Assembly (NCBI RefSeq): GCF_030540545.1
Contig: NZ_JAUNVZ010000003.1
Location: 1 to 64,000 of the forward strand
DNA length: 64,000 nucleotides
Direction of reading: 5' to 3'
From: Rothia sp. (in: high G+C Gram-positive bacteria)
Lineage (GTDB): Bacteria > Actinomycetota > Actinomycetes > Actinomycetales > Micrococcaceae
Shown here piece after piece: positions 25,625-34,446 of this stretch. The position numbers and the translations under genes were made by a program. The notes beneath the pieces are model-generated. The model was not told the DNA's origin. It was given only the letters and a program-made list of their open reading frames with translations, and ran no database searches. Each line of letters starts with the position of its first letter. Position 1 is the first letter of the stretch.

Positions 25625-26521
25625 CTAGCTATCTTCCAGCACGGTATCTTCTAGCTTGGTTTCTTCACCATGCAGCCACGAGGAAGGAGCATTCTGGCGC
25701 ACGGTAAATTCCTTGGGCAGGGGCAGCGACGACATAATAGCCTGAATTTCTTCGGGCAGGTCTTTCCCACGTATAGGGCAGGAGAACTCTGCCGGGTAGG
25801 GGAACTCTGCGGAGGGTTGAAACACCAGATCCTGGTGGGTGCTCCAGCGCATAAGCCCGGCTTTTTCTAACGAGTGCTCCTCTGCCTCAATGCCCCAATA
25901 TGTTCTATAGAGGTAATCGTCGAGTCCGTAGTATACGTATGCGCTGATTGATTCAGGCTGTTCTAGCTCGTCATTATCAACGGACCGAATAAATACATCG
26001 CTTATACGGCTATTGCGTACATAGTGAAGAATCGGGTACATATCCGGCAGGACGGTTGCCAGGGTGTCGTTTTCTTCCTCAATAACGGGAGGTTCCTGCT
26101 GAATTCCGCGGTGGAAAGCCGTGGCTAGTGTGTGCATGTACTCCAATTCTTCTTCGGAGTATGCCTCGGTTCCGTGTTCTTCTAAGGTTCCATTAGCGCT
26201 AAAGGTAAGACGTGCTTCTCGGACGCTATAGGGACTGGTGTGTGCACTTTCTGAGGAAAAGTCGAGTATGAGTTTATCCCAGTTAATGATGTAGCTGATG
26301 GAGAATTGTTCGCTGTAGGTGCTATAGAGGGAGAACATAGTCCCTTGGTAGCAGCCTTCGTAGAATATAGGGGGTCGAACAATAATATAGTTTTTACCTC
26401 CATACGTATTCATGATGGCGATGACACCTCGAATATCGGAGGGGGTGTACCAGTGTATGGGGTATATGGGGAAGGGCGCGTAGATAGCTTCGACGGGGCG
26501 TATAGGTAGTCGGGGACTCAT
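25625..26521 (-). CDS. Orphan protein of unknown function
   Basis: A 298-residue soluble protein with no signal peptide or membrane helix. I recognise no family. It is rich in Tyr, Pro and Glu, with an aromatic N-terminal part (IYAPFPIYPIHWYTPSDIRG, YIIVRPPIFYEGC) and an acidic C-terminal half. Codon choice is visibly AT-richer than its neighbours, with many TAT and ATA codons. It lies alone between two copies of the same palindromic terminator, which suggests a later insertion. An immunity-type protein of a toxin system is one possibility, but no toxin gene is adjacent. AGAGG lies 11 bases before ATG. Confidence 0.7.
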   Translation of the reverse strand: MSPRLPIRPVEAIYAPFPIYPIHWYTPSDIRGVIAIMNTYGGKNYIIVRPPIFYEGCYQGTMFSLYSTYSEQFSISYIINWDKLILDFSSESAHTSPYSVREARLTFSANGTLEEHGTEAYSEEELEYMHTLATAFHRGIQQEPPVIEEENDTLATVLPDMYPILHYVRNSRISDVFIRSVDNDELEQPESISAYVYYGLDDYLYRTYWGIEAEEHSLEKAGLMRWSTHQDLVFQPSAEFPYPAEFSCPIRGKDLPEEIQAIMSSLPLPKEFTVRQNAPSSWLHGEETKLEDTVLEDS

Positions 26522-26610
26522 TGTGTATCAATCCTCTTAAAATAGTGGTTTTGCTCATAGTTAACGATAGTGTATATCGTGCAAACTCAAAGCTCAAGAG
26601 GTTATAGACA

Positions 26611-26657
26611 CAATCAAGCCCGGCGGGTTCACATGAACCCGCCGGGCTTGAATATTT
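26611..26657 (-). terminator. Terminator, palindrome copy 2
   Basis: TCAAGCCCGGCGGGTTCA (26614-26631), then CA, then its reverse complement (26634-26651). It is identical to the core of the terminator at 25551-25588. It ends the methyltransferase transcript on the minus strand. Confidence 0.85.
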
Positions 26658-26691
26658 AAGAGCTACCCCACCGGGGCAGGTGCATCACAGA

Positions 26692-27348
26692 CTACTTGGA
26701 CAGCACAGCAACCAGGTACTCGTCGCCTTCCTTAAAGGGGTGCAGCTGCCAGGAAACATAGGTGTTATCCACGGTGAAACCGACCTCGCGCGCATCGGCG
26801 AGGAACTGCTCAAAGCTGTAGTCACGACCCGGACCGGAACCATAACCGACCACGGCACGACCGCCTTCAGCCAGCACAGTGTAGAAGTTCTCCACCACGC
26901 TCTTACGGGTGGAACGAGCCAAAAAGCCCATCACATTACCGGCGCACACCAGCAGCTCAAAACCCTCATAGCCGGGCTCAGAAACACCCACGGTCTCAGC
27001 CAAATCAACCAGGTCAGCGGTCTTCCAGGTCGCTTCGGGGCAGACACGCTGCGCCTCAGCAATCAGCTCCGGGTCAATATCCACGCCGGTCACGCGGTGG
27101 CCCAGAGCCTGCAGACGCTTACCAATACGACCCGGGCCCGAACCCGCGTCCAGAATCTTCGCGCCGCGGGACGCCATGGCGTCAATCAGACGCACCTCGC
27201 CGGCAATATCCTTGCCTTCTGCTTCCATGTCCTTGAAGCGGTTAATGTACCACTGGGAGTGGTCGGGGTTAGCTTCTTTACGCACAAGCCACAGGGACTT
27301 ATCGCGCTCGCTGCTGGTGCCGGGGGTGGGCAGATCCATGGGTGCCAT
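26692..27348 (-). CDS. Class I SAM-dependent methyltransferase
   Basis: A 218-residue methyltransferase. Motif I is ILDAGSGPGRIGKRL (SAM binding), then VTGVDIDPELIAEA with the acidic residue that holds the ribose, and LLVCAGNVMGFL as the motif IV region. The substrate is not recognisable. AGGAAAGG is directly adjacent to ATG 27354 but correctly spaced from ATG 27348, so the latter is preferred. It follows the MauE-thioredoxin gene by about 20 bases on the same strand and is probably in its operon. Confidence 0.88.
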   Translation of the reverse strand: MAPMDLPTPGTSSERDKSLWLVRKEANPDHSQWYINRFKDMEAEGKDIAGEVRLIDAMASRGAKILDAGSGPGRIGKRLQALGHRVTGVDIDPELIAEAQRVCPEATWKTADLVDLAETVGVSEPGYEGFELLVCAGNVMGFLARSTRKSVVENFYTVLAEGGRAVVGYGSGPGRDYSFEQFLADAREVGFTVDNTYVSWQLHPFKEGDEYLVAVLSK

Positions 27349-27368
27349 GGTCATCCTTTCCTTGGAGG

Positions 27369-28484
27369 TTAATCGGTGTTTTCGTTTGCTTCGTGGACGG
27401 CGGGTTCAGCCGCGGGTTCAATCTCTTCGGGGGCGAAGGTTTCTAGCAGCTGATCCATGAGGTCGTTGACCTCCTCAGAGCCGGTGACGGGCCCGCCAGC
27501 CAGTAGCCCGTCAGAACCGAGCACAACCGCCAGGGGCACGCTACCGCCAAAGTTATGGTGGGCCGCATGCTGCGGGTCGATCAGCACGGTCTCGTGGGAA
27601 ACCTCAGCGGGCAGACGATCAAGGGTCACAGCCTGCTTGAGCTTTTCCATGCTTGCGTACACGGGGTGAATGCCGAGCATAGGCAGTTTCTCCTGCCATG
27701 CGGGCAGGTTCTTTGCCACGCGGGTGCAGCCGGAGCAGGTGGGGGAGAGGAAGAGCAACACGCGCGCTTGGGCGCGCGCCATATCGCGCAGGGTGGTGAA
27801 GCGCTTCTGGTCAGTTGACAGGTACAGGGAAGAGTGCGGGATGGGCAGGCGTACGTATTCTTCCTCGCCGTTGGCGTTGATGCTAAATTGCGCCGCCATG
27901 GGTGCGTCTTCTTCACTACGGGTCGTACCTGCCGCTTCGGAGCGGGCGAATGCCCAGAGCAGTACCGCGAGAATAAGAGCGGATGCGAGCCATACGTAGT
28001 CGCCGGCGGAAGCACGCAGCAGCTCGTGGATCAGGGAGGTGCCGCCGGTGTAGCTTGCGTAGAGGCTACCGGTTGCGGCGGTGAGCAGTGCAATATTGCG
28101 GTAGAGGGTGTAGCGGGTGACGGGCACGCTATCGCGACCGAAACAATTGCAGCCTTCGGTGCGTCCGGTTTTGAGCGCGCGCGCAATCACGAACACGTAG
28201 AATGCCATGAGCAGCCAGGTGAGCATTGCTGTCGCGCCGAAGGTACCGATGCGCAGTATCTCGGGGGTGCCCTCGGCAAGGTATGCGGGTGCAGCCAGCA
28301 GCCCCAGGGCCAGCAGAAGTTCACCGGCAGGCAGCACGATCTGCGTGAATTTGATGGGCGCGATGGGTAGCAGTCCCAGGTTGAGGATGCCTTCTTCCAC
28401 GCTGCGCGGGTCGCGGAGTTTAGCGTAGCCGCTGACGGCGAGGGTGATGGCGAGGATCGCGGTGCAGAGCATGTAGCCGGGCAC
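27369..28484 (-). CDS. MauE/DoxX-type membrane protein fused to a thioredoxin-like domain
   Basis: A 371-residue fusion. The N-terminal part has about five membrane helices of the MauE/DoxX type (SGYAKLRDPRSVEEGILNLGLLP is characteristic), with CNCFG between helices. The C-terminal part is a thioredoxin-like domain with LLFLSPTCSGCTRVAKNLP, giving CxxC. The combination suggests disulfide reduction or exchange at the membrane, as in methylamine dehydrogenase maturation, but no Mau genes are present. GTG 28484 is preferred because GAAGGG lies just upstream and a TAAAAT -10 element lies about 45 bases upstream; a GTG at 28526 would fall on that promoter. Confidence 0.82.
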   Translation of the reverse strand: MPGYMLCTAILAITLAVSGYAKLRDPRSVEEGILNLGLLPIAPIKFTQIVLPAGELLLALGLLAAPAYLAEGTPEILRIGTFGATAMLTWLLMAFYVFVIARALKTGRTEGCNCFGRDSVPVTRYTLYRNIALLTAATGSLYASYTGGTSLIHELLRASAGDYVWLASALILAVLLWAFARSEAAGTTRSEEDAPMAAQFSINANGEEEYVRLPIPHSSLYLSTDQKRFTTLRDMARAQARVLLFLSPTCSGCTRVAKNLPAWQEKLPMLGIHPVYASMEKLKQAVTLDRLPAEVSHETVLIDPQHAAHHNFGGSVPLAVVLGSDGLLAGGPVTGSEEVNDLMDQLLETFAPEEIEPAAEPAVHEANENTD

Positions 28485-28592
28485 GGGGTTCCCTTCTGTG
28501 AGTGATGCGCTCAAGACGTTTACCACCTATTTTACGCCTGTATAGAAGAAACCCTTCAAGAGCTCTGATAGAAATCTTGAAGGGGTAGTCTT

Positions 28593-29549
28593 CTAGCTAT
28601 ACGGTCCTAGGAAACGTTCGCCGTTATAGTGAATCATATGAGTCGGGTGGTCTGCACACCAGACTTCAGATTCCCACGCAATTTTATCTACGTATTTCCT
28701 ATATTCCTTACGGTCGGGGAAGCATGAAACGTATACGAGACCAGCTGTAGAATTAGCAAACAGAGTAGCTAACTCATCTTGTCGTTTTGCATCAACTGGG
28801 CCGTGCGATGAAGCTGCTTCTAGAAGAACCAACCAGTTTCGTTCCGGGATGTAGACAATGAGATCCGGCATTTTCCCGTGCTTGTCTACATGTATACCGA
28901 GTTCTTGAAGCTTATTATTCTCAAATAAAGCCCACTTGCTATCAGCGTCACCAATATATAGAATCTGTCCACCGGGGGTGAATCGTGGGCAGAAATCATC
29001 TACTATTGATTTAATTAATATATTTTGTCCACCAGGCGACAGGCTAAAATCCTCACCATTAGGTAAAGTCAAGGGTATCCGTGCCATCTCCCGGGAGGAC
29101 TTGTATTTCGCTTGTAGTCCAGGAATTTCTGTAATATAGCTCTTCAGCGAAGTATCCCAGCTATCTGTTCCGAAAGTCTTTAGTAGAGATAATGCATGCC
29201 CAGTCAAACGGTAGTTCCATTTAGGAGAGTTTTTGGGACGTGTAGGGTTGTCTGGATTTTCTTCAACAAGGGCAACTTCAATAAACTGGTGCAAAGTGAA
29301 ACGACGAATCGTTTCGCGACTATTAGGTGCATACCCTTTGTCATAGTGCTCCTCAATAAATTTTATAATTGCGGCAGTACCTAGCATAGGGTTTTGGGAT
29401 TCTTGCCAAGTTGACTCAGCGGTTAAATCTGCCAATGCAAGTAGAACCAAAGCAGAACGTACATTGCTTCGCTCTGCATCCATCCCGATTAATTCTAGGA
29501 TTATTCGTGCTTCTTCTATGCGATTATGTTTTAGGTCTTCGCGATTCAT
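28593..29549 (-). CDS. Type II restriction endonuclease, BsuBI/PstI family
   Basis: A 318-residue restriction enzyme. The C-terminal half carries the family's nuclease core, with PDLIVYIPERNWLVLLEAASSHGP, where Asp and Glu of a PD-(D/E)xK-like site can be seen, and ILYIGDADSKWALFEN before it. The helical N-terminal half is the usual recognition and dimer part. Characterised members (PstI, BsuBI) cut CTGCAG; the same site here is inference. Its ATG overlaps the methylase stop (TGATG), so it is translated only after the protecting methylase. Base composition is clearly lower in GC than the chromosome, a sign of acquisition. Confidence 0.9.
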   Translation of the reverse strand: MNREDLKHNRIEEARIILELIGMDAERSNVRSALVLLALADLTAESTWQESQNPMLGTAAIIKFIEEHYDKGYAPNSRETIRRFTLHQFIEVALVEENPDNPTRPKNSPKWNYRLTGHALSLLKTFGTDSWDTSLKSYITEIPGLQAKYKSSREMARIPLTLPNGEDFSLSPGGQNILIKSIVDDFCPRFTPGGQILYIGDADSKWALFENNKLQELGIHVDKHGKMPDLIVYIPERNWLVLLEAASSHGPVDAKRQDELATLFANSTAGLVYVSCFPDRKEYRKYVDKIAWESEVWCADHPTHMIHYNGERFLGPYS

Positions 29550-31027
29550 CAGAAACCTTTCTCTTTTAGTATCAGGTCTATACTTTCGGTTGTTCCGTCT
29601 GATTCTTTGCTCAACTTACGTAGATCTTCTGTACTTGGGAAGCGTAAAGTCTTGAGATCGGTTGCGTTGACTTGCGTGTGGCCCGAGAACATGCGGAAAT
29701 AGCGGTCTACAAATGTTGAATTTAGCCAAGCTGTTAACCCATGAGCTAGATCCTGGTCGAGGCCAACTCCAGAGGTATGGAAAACATTCAGGTGGTTTTC
29801 GAACGCCACAGAACCCGGTTTTACGATTGGCGACCAGGTAGCTGCTACGATACGTCGGCGTTCTTCTTTGGAACTGAAACGCTTTACTACTGTGTACCAC
29901 CCTTCCGGCAGCAGCAACATGTTTTCCTTATCTGATGCAGGTATAAACCATTGCGGTTTTCGACCATCAATAGGCCAAGTAACTGTGCCGTTTTTGATAT
30001 TCACAGGGTAAACAAGAGGATGTCCATCTTCTGACTGTATGAAAGAGAGTGACTCCTTCGAACGGAAGTCGACAACCTTGCCAGTAGATACAGTTATTCC
30101 TAAGTCTGTAAGTGAACACGGAAGTGTAAGCATCTTTTCTGCGATTTCTGTGTCTTCTTCAGAGGTGGCTAAACGGATAAACTGGTGTGGATCGTTAGGC
30201 CTAACTACCTCGGTATAGGCTACGTGTCGCTGAACTTGATCGCCAAGGTGGTCATGGCTAACTGACAACGTAACCTTGCCCTGCGGAGTATTTTTGGAAG
30301 CTGCAAAAATAACGTTTTCTTGAAGGACACCTGTGTCGTTAAATACAGTAGACCGGGAATCAAAAACATGGATTTTATTTAGGGTTAGAGAGCGCAGAAG
30401 ACGCTTTCTAAAACTACCAAAGTAGGGACCGTTGAAAAATGACCTAGGAGTAATAGCTACCAAGGTGCCCCCAGACTTCAAGGTGTCAATTGAAAGTGCC
30501 AAGAATGCGGCGTATAGATTCGGTGTGTCTAGACCATAGGCCTGTAGCGCTTTCCTATGAGGGCTCGAATTAGATATCTTCCCGTACGGAGGGTTCTCAA
30601 TAACTATATCGAACTCTGCTTGGAAGTTGAGAGTAGAGTCTAAACCGGTGCTGTCGAGGATGTAGTCAGCTTCCAAGACTTGGGTAGAGACTTGGGCAGG
30701 CGCTAGTTGCTCACAAGCATGTAGGGTAGCAGTGAGAAACGGGATCATCGCTGGGTCCCGTTCTACAGCAGTAACGTGGATTATGGCATTGGGCTTTTCC
30801 CGCAGGAGACGTTCGATTAGAGCGGCGGAGAGTATACCACTGCCTGCCCCTGGATCAAGGATTTTATACTGCTCTTGGTCTGGGAAATCGATCATCGAAG
30901 CGATGAGACGTGCTGCAGGGGCAGGGGTAAAAAACTGACCAAGAGTACTTTGAGTCTTAGGATTGATGCTATCCAAGGCATGCTTTCGTTCCAGCTCAGC
31001 TATATCAACAAGGTCATGTACTTCCAT
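29549..31027 (-). CDS. Type II DNA adenine-N6 methyltransferase (M.PstI/M.BsuBI-like)
   Basis: A 492-residue methylase. SAM motif I is ILDPGAGSGILSAALIE (residues about 55-70) and the catalytic motif IV is IENPPYGK (about 145-152), marking N6-adenine specificity. The remaining C-terminal part, with PLVYPVNIKNGTVTWP and GWYTVVKRFSSKEERRRIVA, is the target-recognition half seen in Eco57I/PstI-type methylases. It lies upstream of and overlaps the endonuclease. The start is supported by a leaderless arrangement: TACCAT, six bases, ATG 31027. The gene is AT-richer than its surroundings and ends close to a tRNA-Gly. Confidence 0.92.
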   Translation of the reverse strand: MEVHDLVDIAELERKHALDSINPKTQSTLGQFFTPAPAARLIASMIDFPDQEQYKILDPGAGSGILSAALIERLLREKPNAIIHVTAVERDPAMIPFLTATLHACEQLAPAQVSTQVLEADYILDSTGLDSTLNFQAEFDIVIENPPYGKISNSSPHRKALQAYGLDTPNLYAAFLALSIDTLKSGGTLVAITPRSFFNGPYFGSFRKRLLRSLTLNKIHVFDSRSTVFNDTGVLQENVIFAASKNTPQGKVTLSVSHDHLGDQVQRHVAYTEVVRPNDPHQFIRLATSEEDTEIAEKMLTLPCSLTDLGITVSTGKVVDFRSKESLSFIQSEDGHPLVYPVNIKNGTVTWPIDGRKPQWFIPASDKENMLLLPEGWYTVVKRFSSKEERRRIVAATWSPIVKPGSVAFENHLNVFHTSGVGLDQDLAHGLTAWLNSTFVDRYFRMFSGHTQVNATDLKTLRFPSTEDLRKLSKESDGTTESIDLILKEKGF

Positions 31028-31039
31028 AAGATAATGGTA
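31025..31039 (-). promoter_or_regulatory. Leaderless promoter: TACCAT, 6 nt, ATG
   Basis: On the minus strand TACCAT is followed by TATCTT and the methylase ATG. No ribosome site precedes the start. Confidence 0.55.
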
Positions 31040-31203
31040 TCATTCTGCGCTTCCAGGGTGAGGAGAACTTTGGCATTGCGACCCAATGCCAAAGTATAAG
31101 ATGGTAAAAGCTAAAGTAGATTCTCTATTATTAAGCTGTTGAAGATTTACTAAACCTAAATATGTGTAGGTGGAGTAGACCGATAACTTGTTGGGCGGCT
31201 TAG

Positions 31204-31244
31204 AGAAAACCCCGCCGGGCTTCAGAGAAGTCAATCGGCGGGGT
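31204..31244 (-). terminator. Terminator of tRNA-Gly
   Basis: ACCCCGCCG and CGGCGGGGT (plus-strand reading) form the stem; on the minus strand it is followed by TTTTC. Confidence 0.75.
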
Positions 31245-31247
31245 GGA

Positions 31248-31321
31248 TGGAGCGGCTGACGGGAATCGAACCCGCGTATCAGGCTTGGGAAGCGTGCGCT
31301 CTACCATTGAGCTACAGCCGC
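31248..31321 (-). tRNA. tRNA-Gly (anticodon CCC)
   Basis: On the minus strand the acceptor is GCGGCTG with CAGCCGC, the D arm TAGCTCAATGGTAGAGC, the loop TTCCCAA (anticodon CCC) and the T arm GCGGGTTCGATTCCCGT. The template encodes CCA at the 3' end (31248-31250). The anticodon stem CACGC/GCCTG has one C-C mismatch where relatives normally pair. Confidence 0.92.
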
Positions 31322-31490
31322 GTACCTGACTTTATACTAGCACAGCTATGTGCTGACATAGAGAGCAATAGCACAGCTAACCATCCTGTTCACGGGCTGA
31401 ATGCATCATGCGGTAGGTTCTGCGTCTTAGGAGCGAGTAAAATCCCGTGAATTGGGGTGAAAACCAGCCCATGAAGGCGCGTCGGGGCGT

Positions 31491-31505
31491 TATTCTTAAA
31501 GGGTG
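31491..31505 (+). promoter_or_regulatory. Leaderless promoter: TATTCT, 6 nt, GTG
   Basis: TATTCT (31491-31496) and TAAAGG precede GTG 31503. It is the same geometry as the other leaderless starts, here with a GTG start whose protein N-terminus MLLSDRHI is family-typical. Confidence 0.6.
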
Positions 31506-32090
31506 CTACTATCTGATCGTCATATTCTAGAAGAAATCAACGCGGGCAATATTGTCCTGGAGCCTTATGAGCAGTCGATGATCCAGCCGGCGAGCGTGGA
31601 TGTGCGTATCGACCGTTTCTTCCGCCTCTTCGATAACCATAAGTACCCGCATATTGACCCTTCGCAGCCTCAGGAGGACCTGACCCGCCTGGTGGAGGTC
31701 GCTCCCGATGAGCCGTTCATCCTGCACCCGGGTGAGTTCGTGCTGGGCGCAACCTACGAAAAGGTGACCCTGCCCAATAACATTGCGGCACGCCTGGAGG
31801 GTAAATCCTCCCTGGGCCGACTGGGTCTGTTGACTCACTCCACCGCCGGTTTTATTGATCCGGGCTTTTCGGGTCATGTGACCCTGGAGCTGTCGAATAT
31901 GGCGACTTTGCCGATTATGCTCTGGCCCGGTTCTAAGGTGGGTCAGTTGTGCTTCTTCCAGCTCAGCTCGGATGCTGATCACCCCTATGGTTCGGGTGCT
32001 TATGGTAACCGTTATCAGGGTCAGCGCGGGCCCACTGCATCGCGCAGCTACCTGAATTTCCATCAAACGATCATCCCCACCGAATCCTAA
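31503..32090 (+). CDS. dcd: dCTP deaminase (probably bifunctional deaminase/dUTPase)
   Basis: A 195-residue trimeric enzyme converting dCTP to dUTP, or directly to dUMP in actinobacterial forms. Conserved blocks are [22 protein letters not shown], and [34 protein letters not shown], which contains the nucleotide-binding and catalytic Glu region. The C-terminus [13 protein letters not shown] closes over the active site. It supplies the dTMP pathway. Translation begins at GTG in a leaderless context. The next gene starts 30 bases after the stop. Confidence 0.94.
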   Translation: MLLSDRHILEEINAGNIVLEPYEQSMIQPASVDVRIDRFFRLFDNHKYPHIDPSQPQEDLTRLVEVAPDEPFILHPGEFVLGATYEKVTLPNNIAARLEGKSSLGRLGLLTHSTAGFIDPGFSGHVTLELSNMATLPIMLWPGSKVGQLCFFQLSSDADHPYGSGAYGNRYQGQRGPTASRSYLNFHQTIIPTES

Positions 32091-32120
32091 ACGGCGGGCA
32101 CACCTAAAGGTATCACTCTC

Positions 32121-33407
32121 ATGACCGCACACTTACTCATCCTCAACCCTGCCGGGGTAGAAGTATCCATTCTCTTCACCGCCGACATTCCCACCGACGC
32201 GCTCGAGGCCATGCGCCATAGCTGGGCAAATATTGACCAGCAATGGTTTGACGACGTGGACGAAGCCTACGCGCAGACCAAAACCTTCCGCCAGCTGCTG
32301 ATCGTGCACGGCGAGGAAGTCTCGCCCTTCGACGACTACCAGTACATGCTGCACCGCTACATCTCCGTCGGCACTCTGCGCCACAGCAGCACCGCACAAA
32401 TGATGCAAGAACTGACCGGGCGCATCACGCTGAGCCTGCTCGAAGCGCTCGCCGGCGGTCCCACCCTGCTGCACGCAGCACTGCTGGGGGACGAAGAAAC
32501 CGGCCGTGCCGTGGCGTTCATTGGACCCTCCGGGCGAGGTAAAACTACCGCCGCTCGCACCCTCGGCCAGCACTACCGCTACCTGAGCGACGAAACCAGC
32601 ATCATTAATAATGATCTGAGCGTGGTGCCCTACCCCAAGCCGCTTTCCGTGATCGAAACCAAGGGTGAACCTAAGGCGCAAATCCCGGCTGCCGAGCTTG
32701 GTCTGAACCCGGTGGCAGCCGATAGCACCGACTACTCGCTGGTGCGTCTGGTGCTGCTCAACCGCGACGAACAGTTCACCGAACCCACCGTGCAGACGGT
32801 GCCCTTGGCTGAGAACCTGGCCGAGGTGACCGCTCAAAGCTCCGGCCTGGCCATGCAAGAGACCGGTTTGCGTTCTATTCTGGATGTTCTGGGCGCCACC
32901 GGCGGCCTGGTGCAGCTCAACTACGCTGAAATTGCGGACACTCTGCCGCTGGTTCAGCAGATCTTCGCCGGCGAGATTGAGCCCCTGGAAGAGGATATTG
33001 AAGCGATCAATAACCGCGATATGCTCCCTCCGGTTTACCCCAACGGTACCGTGACCGTGCACCGCGGCACCGGCACCAGTGCGGCATGGGTGGGGGATAC
33101 TTTCTACCTGTTCAACGGTCAGCGTCTGGACCAGCTTTCGGCATTCGCCGCTGAATGCTGGTTGCAGGCTGAGCCCGAGGTGGACCGCAACACCCACTTT
33201 GAGCGCATGGGGGAGCTTTTCCCCGGCCTACCCGAGGACGCCTACGATAATATCCTCACTGAGTTGGCACAGAATAATATGATTCATATTTACGTGACCA
33301 ATGACCCGGTGTACACCGAGCCCGAGATGCTGAACGAAGAAGCCTCGAATCAGCTCGATAGCAGCCAGGGTAATGACGATATTATTGAGGAAGACTTCGC
33401 TGACTAG
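32121..33407 (+). CDS. HprK-like P-loop protein with PqqD-like C-terminus
   Basis: A 428-residue cytosolic protein. A Walker A loop of the HPr-kinase type, FIGPSGRGKTTAARTLGQ, lies near residue 133, followed by YLSDETSIINND, where the Asp pair should bind Mg. The first 110 residues are a separate alpha/beta domain. Residues about 305-400 (VHRGTGTSAAWVGDTFYLFNG, FAAECW) resemble a PqqD-like winged domain. Proteins of this type occur in actinobacteria near peptide-modification genes, but no such genes are seen here, so the substrate is unknown. The tail is acidic. It probably shares the dcd transcript. Confidence 0.7.
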   Translation: MTAHLLILNPAGVEVSILFTADIPTDALEAMRHSWANIDQQWFDDVDEAYAQTKTFRQLLIVHGEEVSPFDDYQYMLHRYISVGTLRHSSTAQMMQELTGRITLSLLEALAGGPTLLHAALLGDEETGRAVAFIGPSGRGKTTAARTLGQHYRYLSDETSIINNDLSVVPYPKPLSVIETKGEPKAQIPAAELGLNPVAADSTDYSLVRLVLLNRDEQFTEPTVQTVPLAENLAEVTAQSSGLAMQETGLRSILDVLGATGGLVQLNYAEIADTLPLVQQIFAGEIEPLEEDIEAINNRDMLPPVYPNGTVTVHRGTGTSAAWVGDTFYLFNGQRLDQLSAFAAECWLQAEPEVDRNTHFERMGELFPGLPEDAYDNILTELAQNNMIHIYVTNDPVYTEPEMLNEEASNQLDSSQGNDDIIEEDFAD

Positions 33408-33446
33408 TCTTTGAGCTAAGGCTCTATACTGCACGGCAGATAGATT

Positions 33447-33489
33447 AAGACCCCGGTAGATACATGATGATGTGTCTACCGGGGTCTTT
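33447..33489. terminator. Bidirectional terminator
   Basis: AAGACCCCGGTAGATACA pairs with TGTGTCTACCGGGGTCTT (one G-T), followed by TTG. It lies between convergent genes. Confidence 0.85.
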
Positions 33490-33511
33490 GCCTATAGCGT
33501 GGTTCTGTAGG

Positions 33512-34348
33512 TTATTGCCGGGTGGAGATAATCTCCTTGGCTTTTACCAGGACCGATTGCTTATACTCTTTAATTTCATTGAGTTTCGCTTGGTTTTTAA
33601 TAATGAGTGGACCCTGATAGGAAGCCTCAAGGTTTGCAAGTTTTTGCGCAAATTGGAGGGATTCGCTGCATTCCGCTTCGATGGTTGCAATGCGTATTTC
33701 TTCCGCCTTAGCTTGTTCTTTGGTCAGAGATTTATTGTCTAAACCTGCTTGTATGGCGTATAGATCTTTTAGCTCCCAGCTATGAATGTCTCGCGTCGGA
33801 CTTAAATTTTTGCTCTCAAGACATGCCCACTGTTCTTTTCGGAGTTTTGCCCATTCTGATGAATTTTCAGCTGCATTTGCAGCCTGGCGTTGGAGAATCC
33901 CTATAAATTTACCCTCATCTGTACCTGCAGTGCTAGCACTGAGTAGTTTTGTTATCTCAATATCCTCACCGGCGCACTTTTCCGCAAGGGCTTGTGGAAC
34001 CTGGCTGAACTTTTGGCTGTCCTCAGTGATGGGAGCTGAGGAGAAACCGTACTTCTGTGCCCATGAAATATTCCAAGCGCCATAGAGATTATTTATAGGT
34101 TTTTCATATTCTGGATATGGAATATCACTATATCCATTAGCTCTATAGCAATCAACACGGGTAAAAAGATTCGCGCGGTGAAGAATCTGAGACTCTTCTT
34201 GCGTAAAGAAATATTCATCAAGCGGGAAGACTATCTGGTTATTTTCATAATCTAAACGAGCAGTCCATGATGTATCTTGCTCAAGACTGGGAGTGCAAGC
34301 GGATAAAGAAAATATAAGTATTAATATGCACAGTGCTCTTATTCTCAT
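33512..34348 (-). CDS. Predicted lipoprotein of unknown function
   Basis: A 278-residue protein with signal peptide MRIRALCILILIFSLSAC, the lipobox Cys at residue 18. The mature part is helical and charged, with long Glu/Lys/Gln stretches towards the C-terminus (NKSLTKEQAKAEEIRIATIE) that suggest a coiled coil. Several Cys occur in the mature part (DCYRANGY, AEKCAGED, WACLES, EAECSES). No family was recognised. AGGAG lies nine bases upstream of ATG. Base composition is clearly lower in GC than the core genes, as is the next gene, suggesting both are accessory. Confidence 0.75.
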   Translation of the reverse strand: MRIRALCILILIFSLSACTPSLEQDTSWTARLDYENNQIVFPLDEYFFTQEESQILHRANLFTRVDCYRANGYSDIPYPEYEKPINNLYGAWNISWAQKYGFSSAPITEDSQKFSQVPQALAEKCAGEDIEITKLLSASTAGTDEGKFIGILQRQAANAAENSSEWAKLRKEQWACLESKNLSPTRDIHSWELKDLYAIQAGLDNKSLTKEQAKAEEIRIATIEAECSESLQFAQKLANLEASYQGPLIIKNQAKLNEIKEYKQSVLVKAKEIISTRQ

Positions 34349-34446
34349 AATTTTATACTCCTTTGTAAAGGTGTAGGGAAATATCTTATATATTTCCCTA
34401 CACCTGTTTAACCCAGTTTAGTTTAGTAGATTTGTATAGAAATCTG

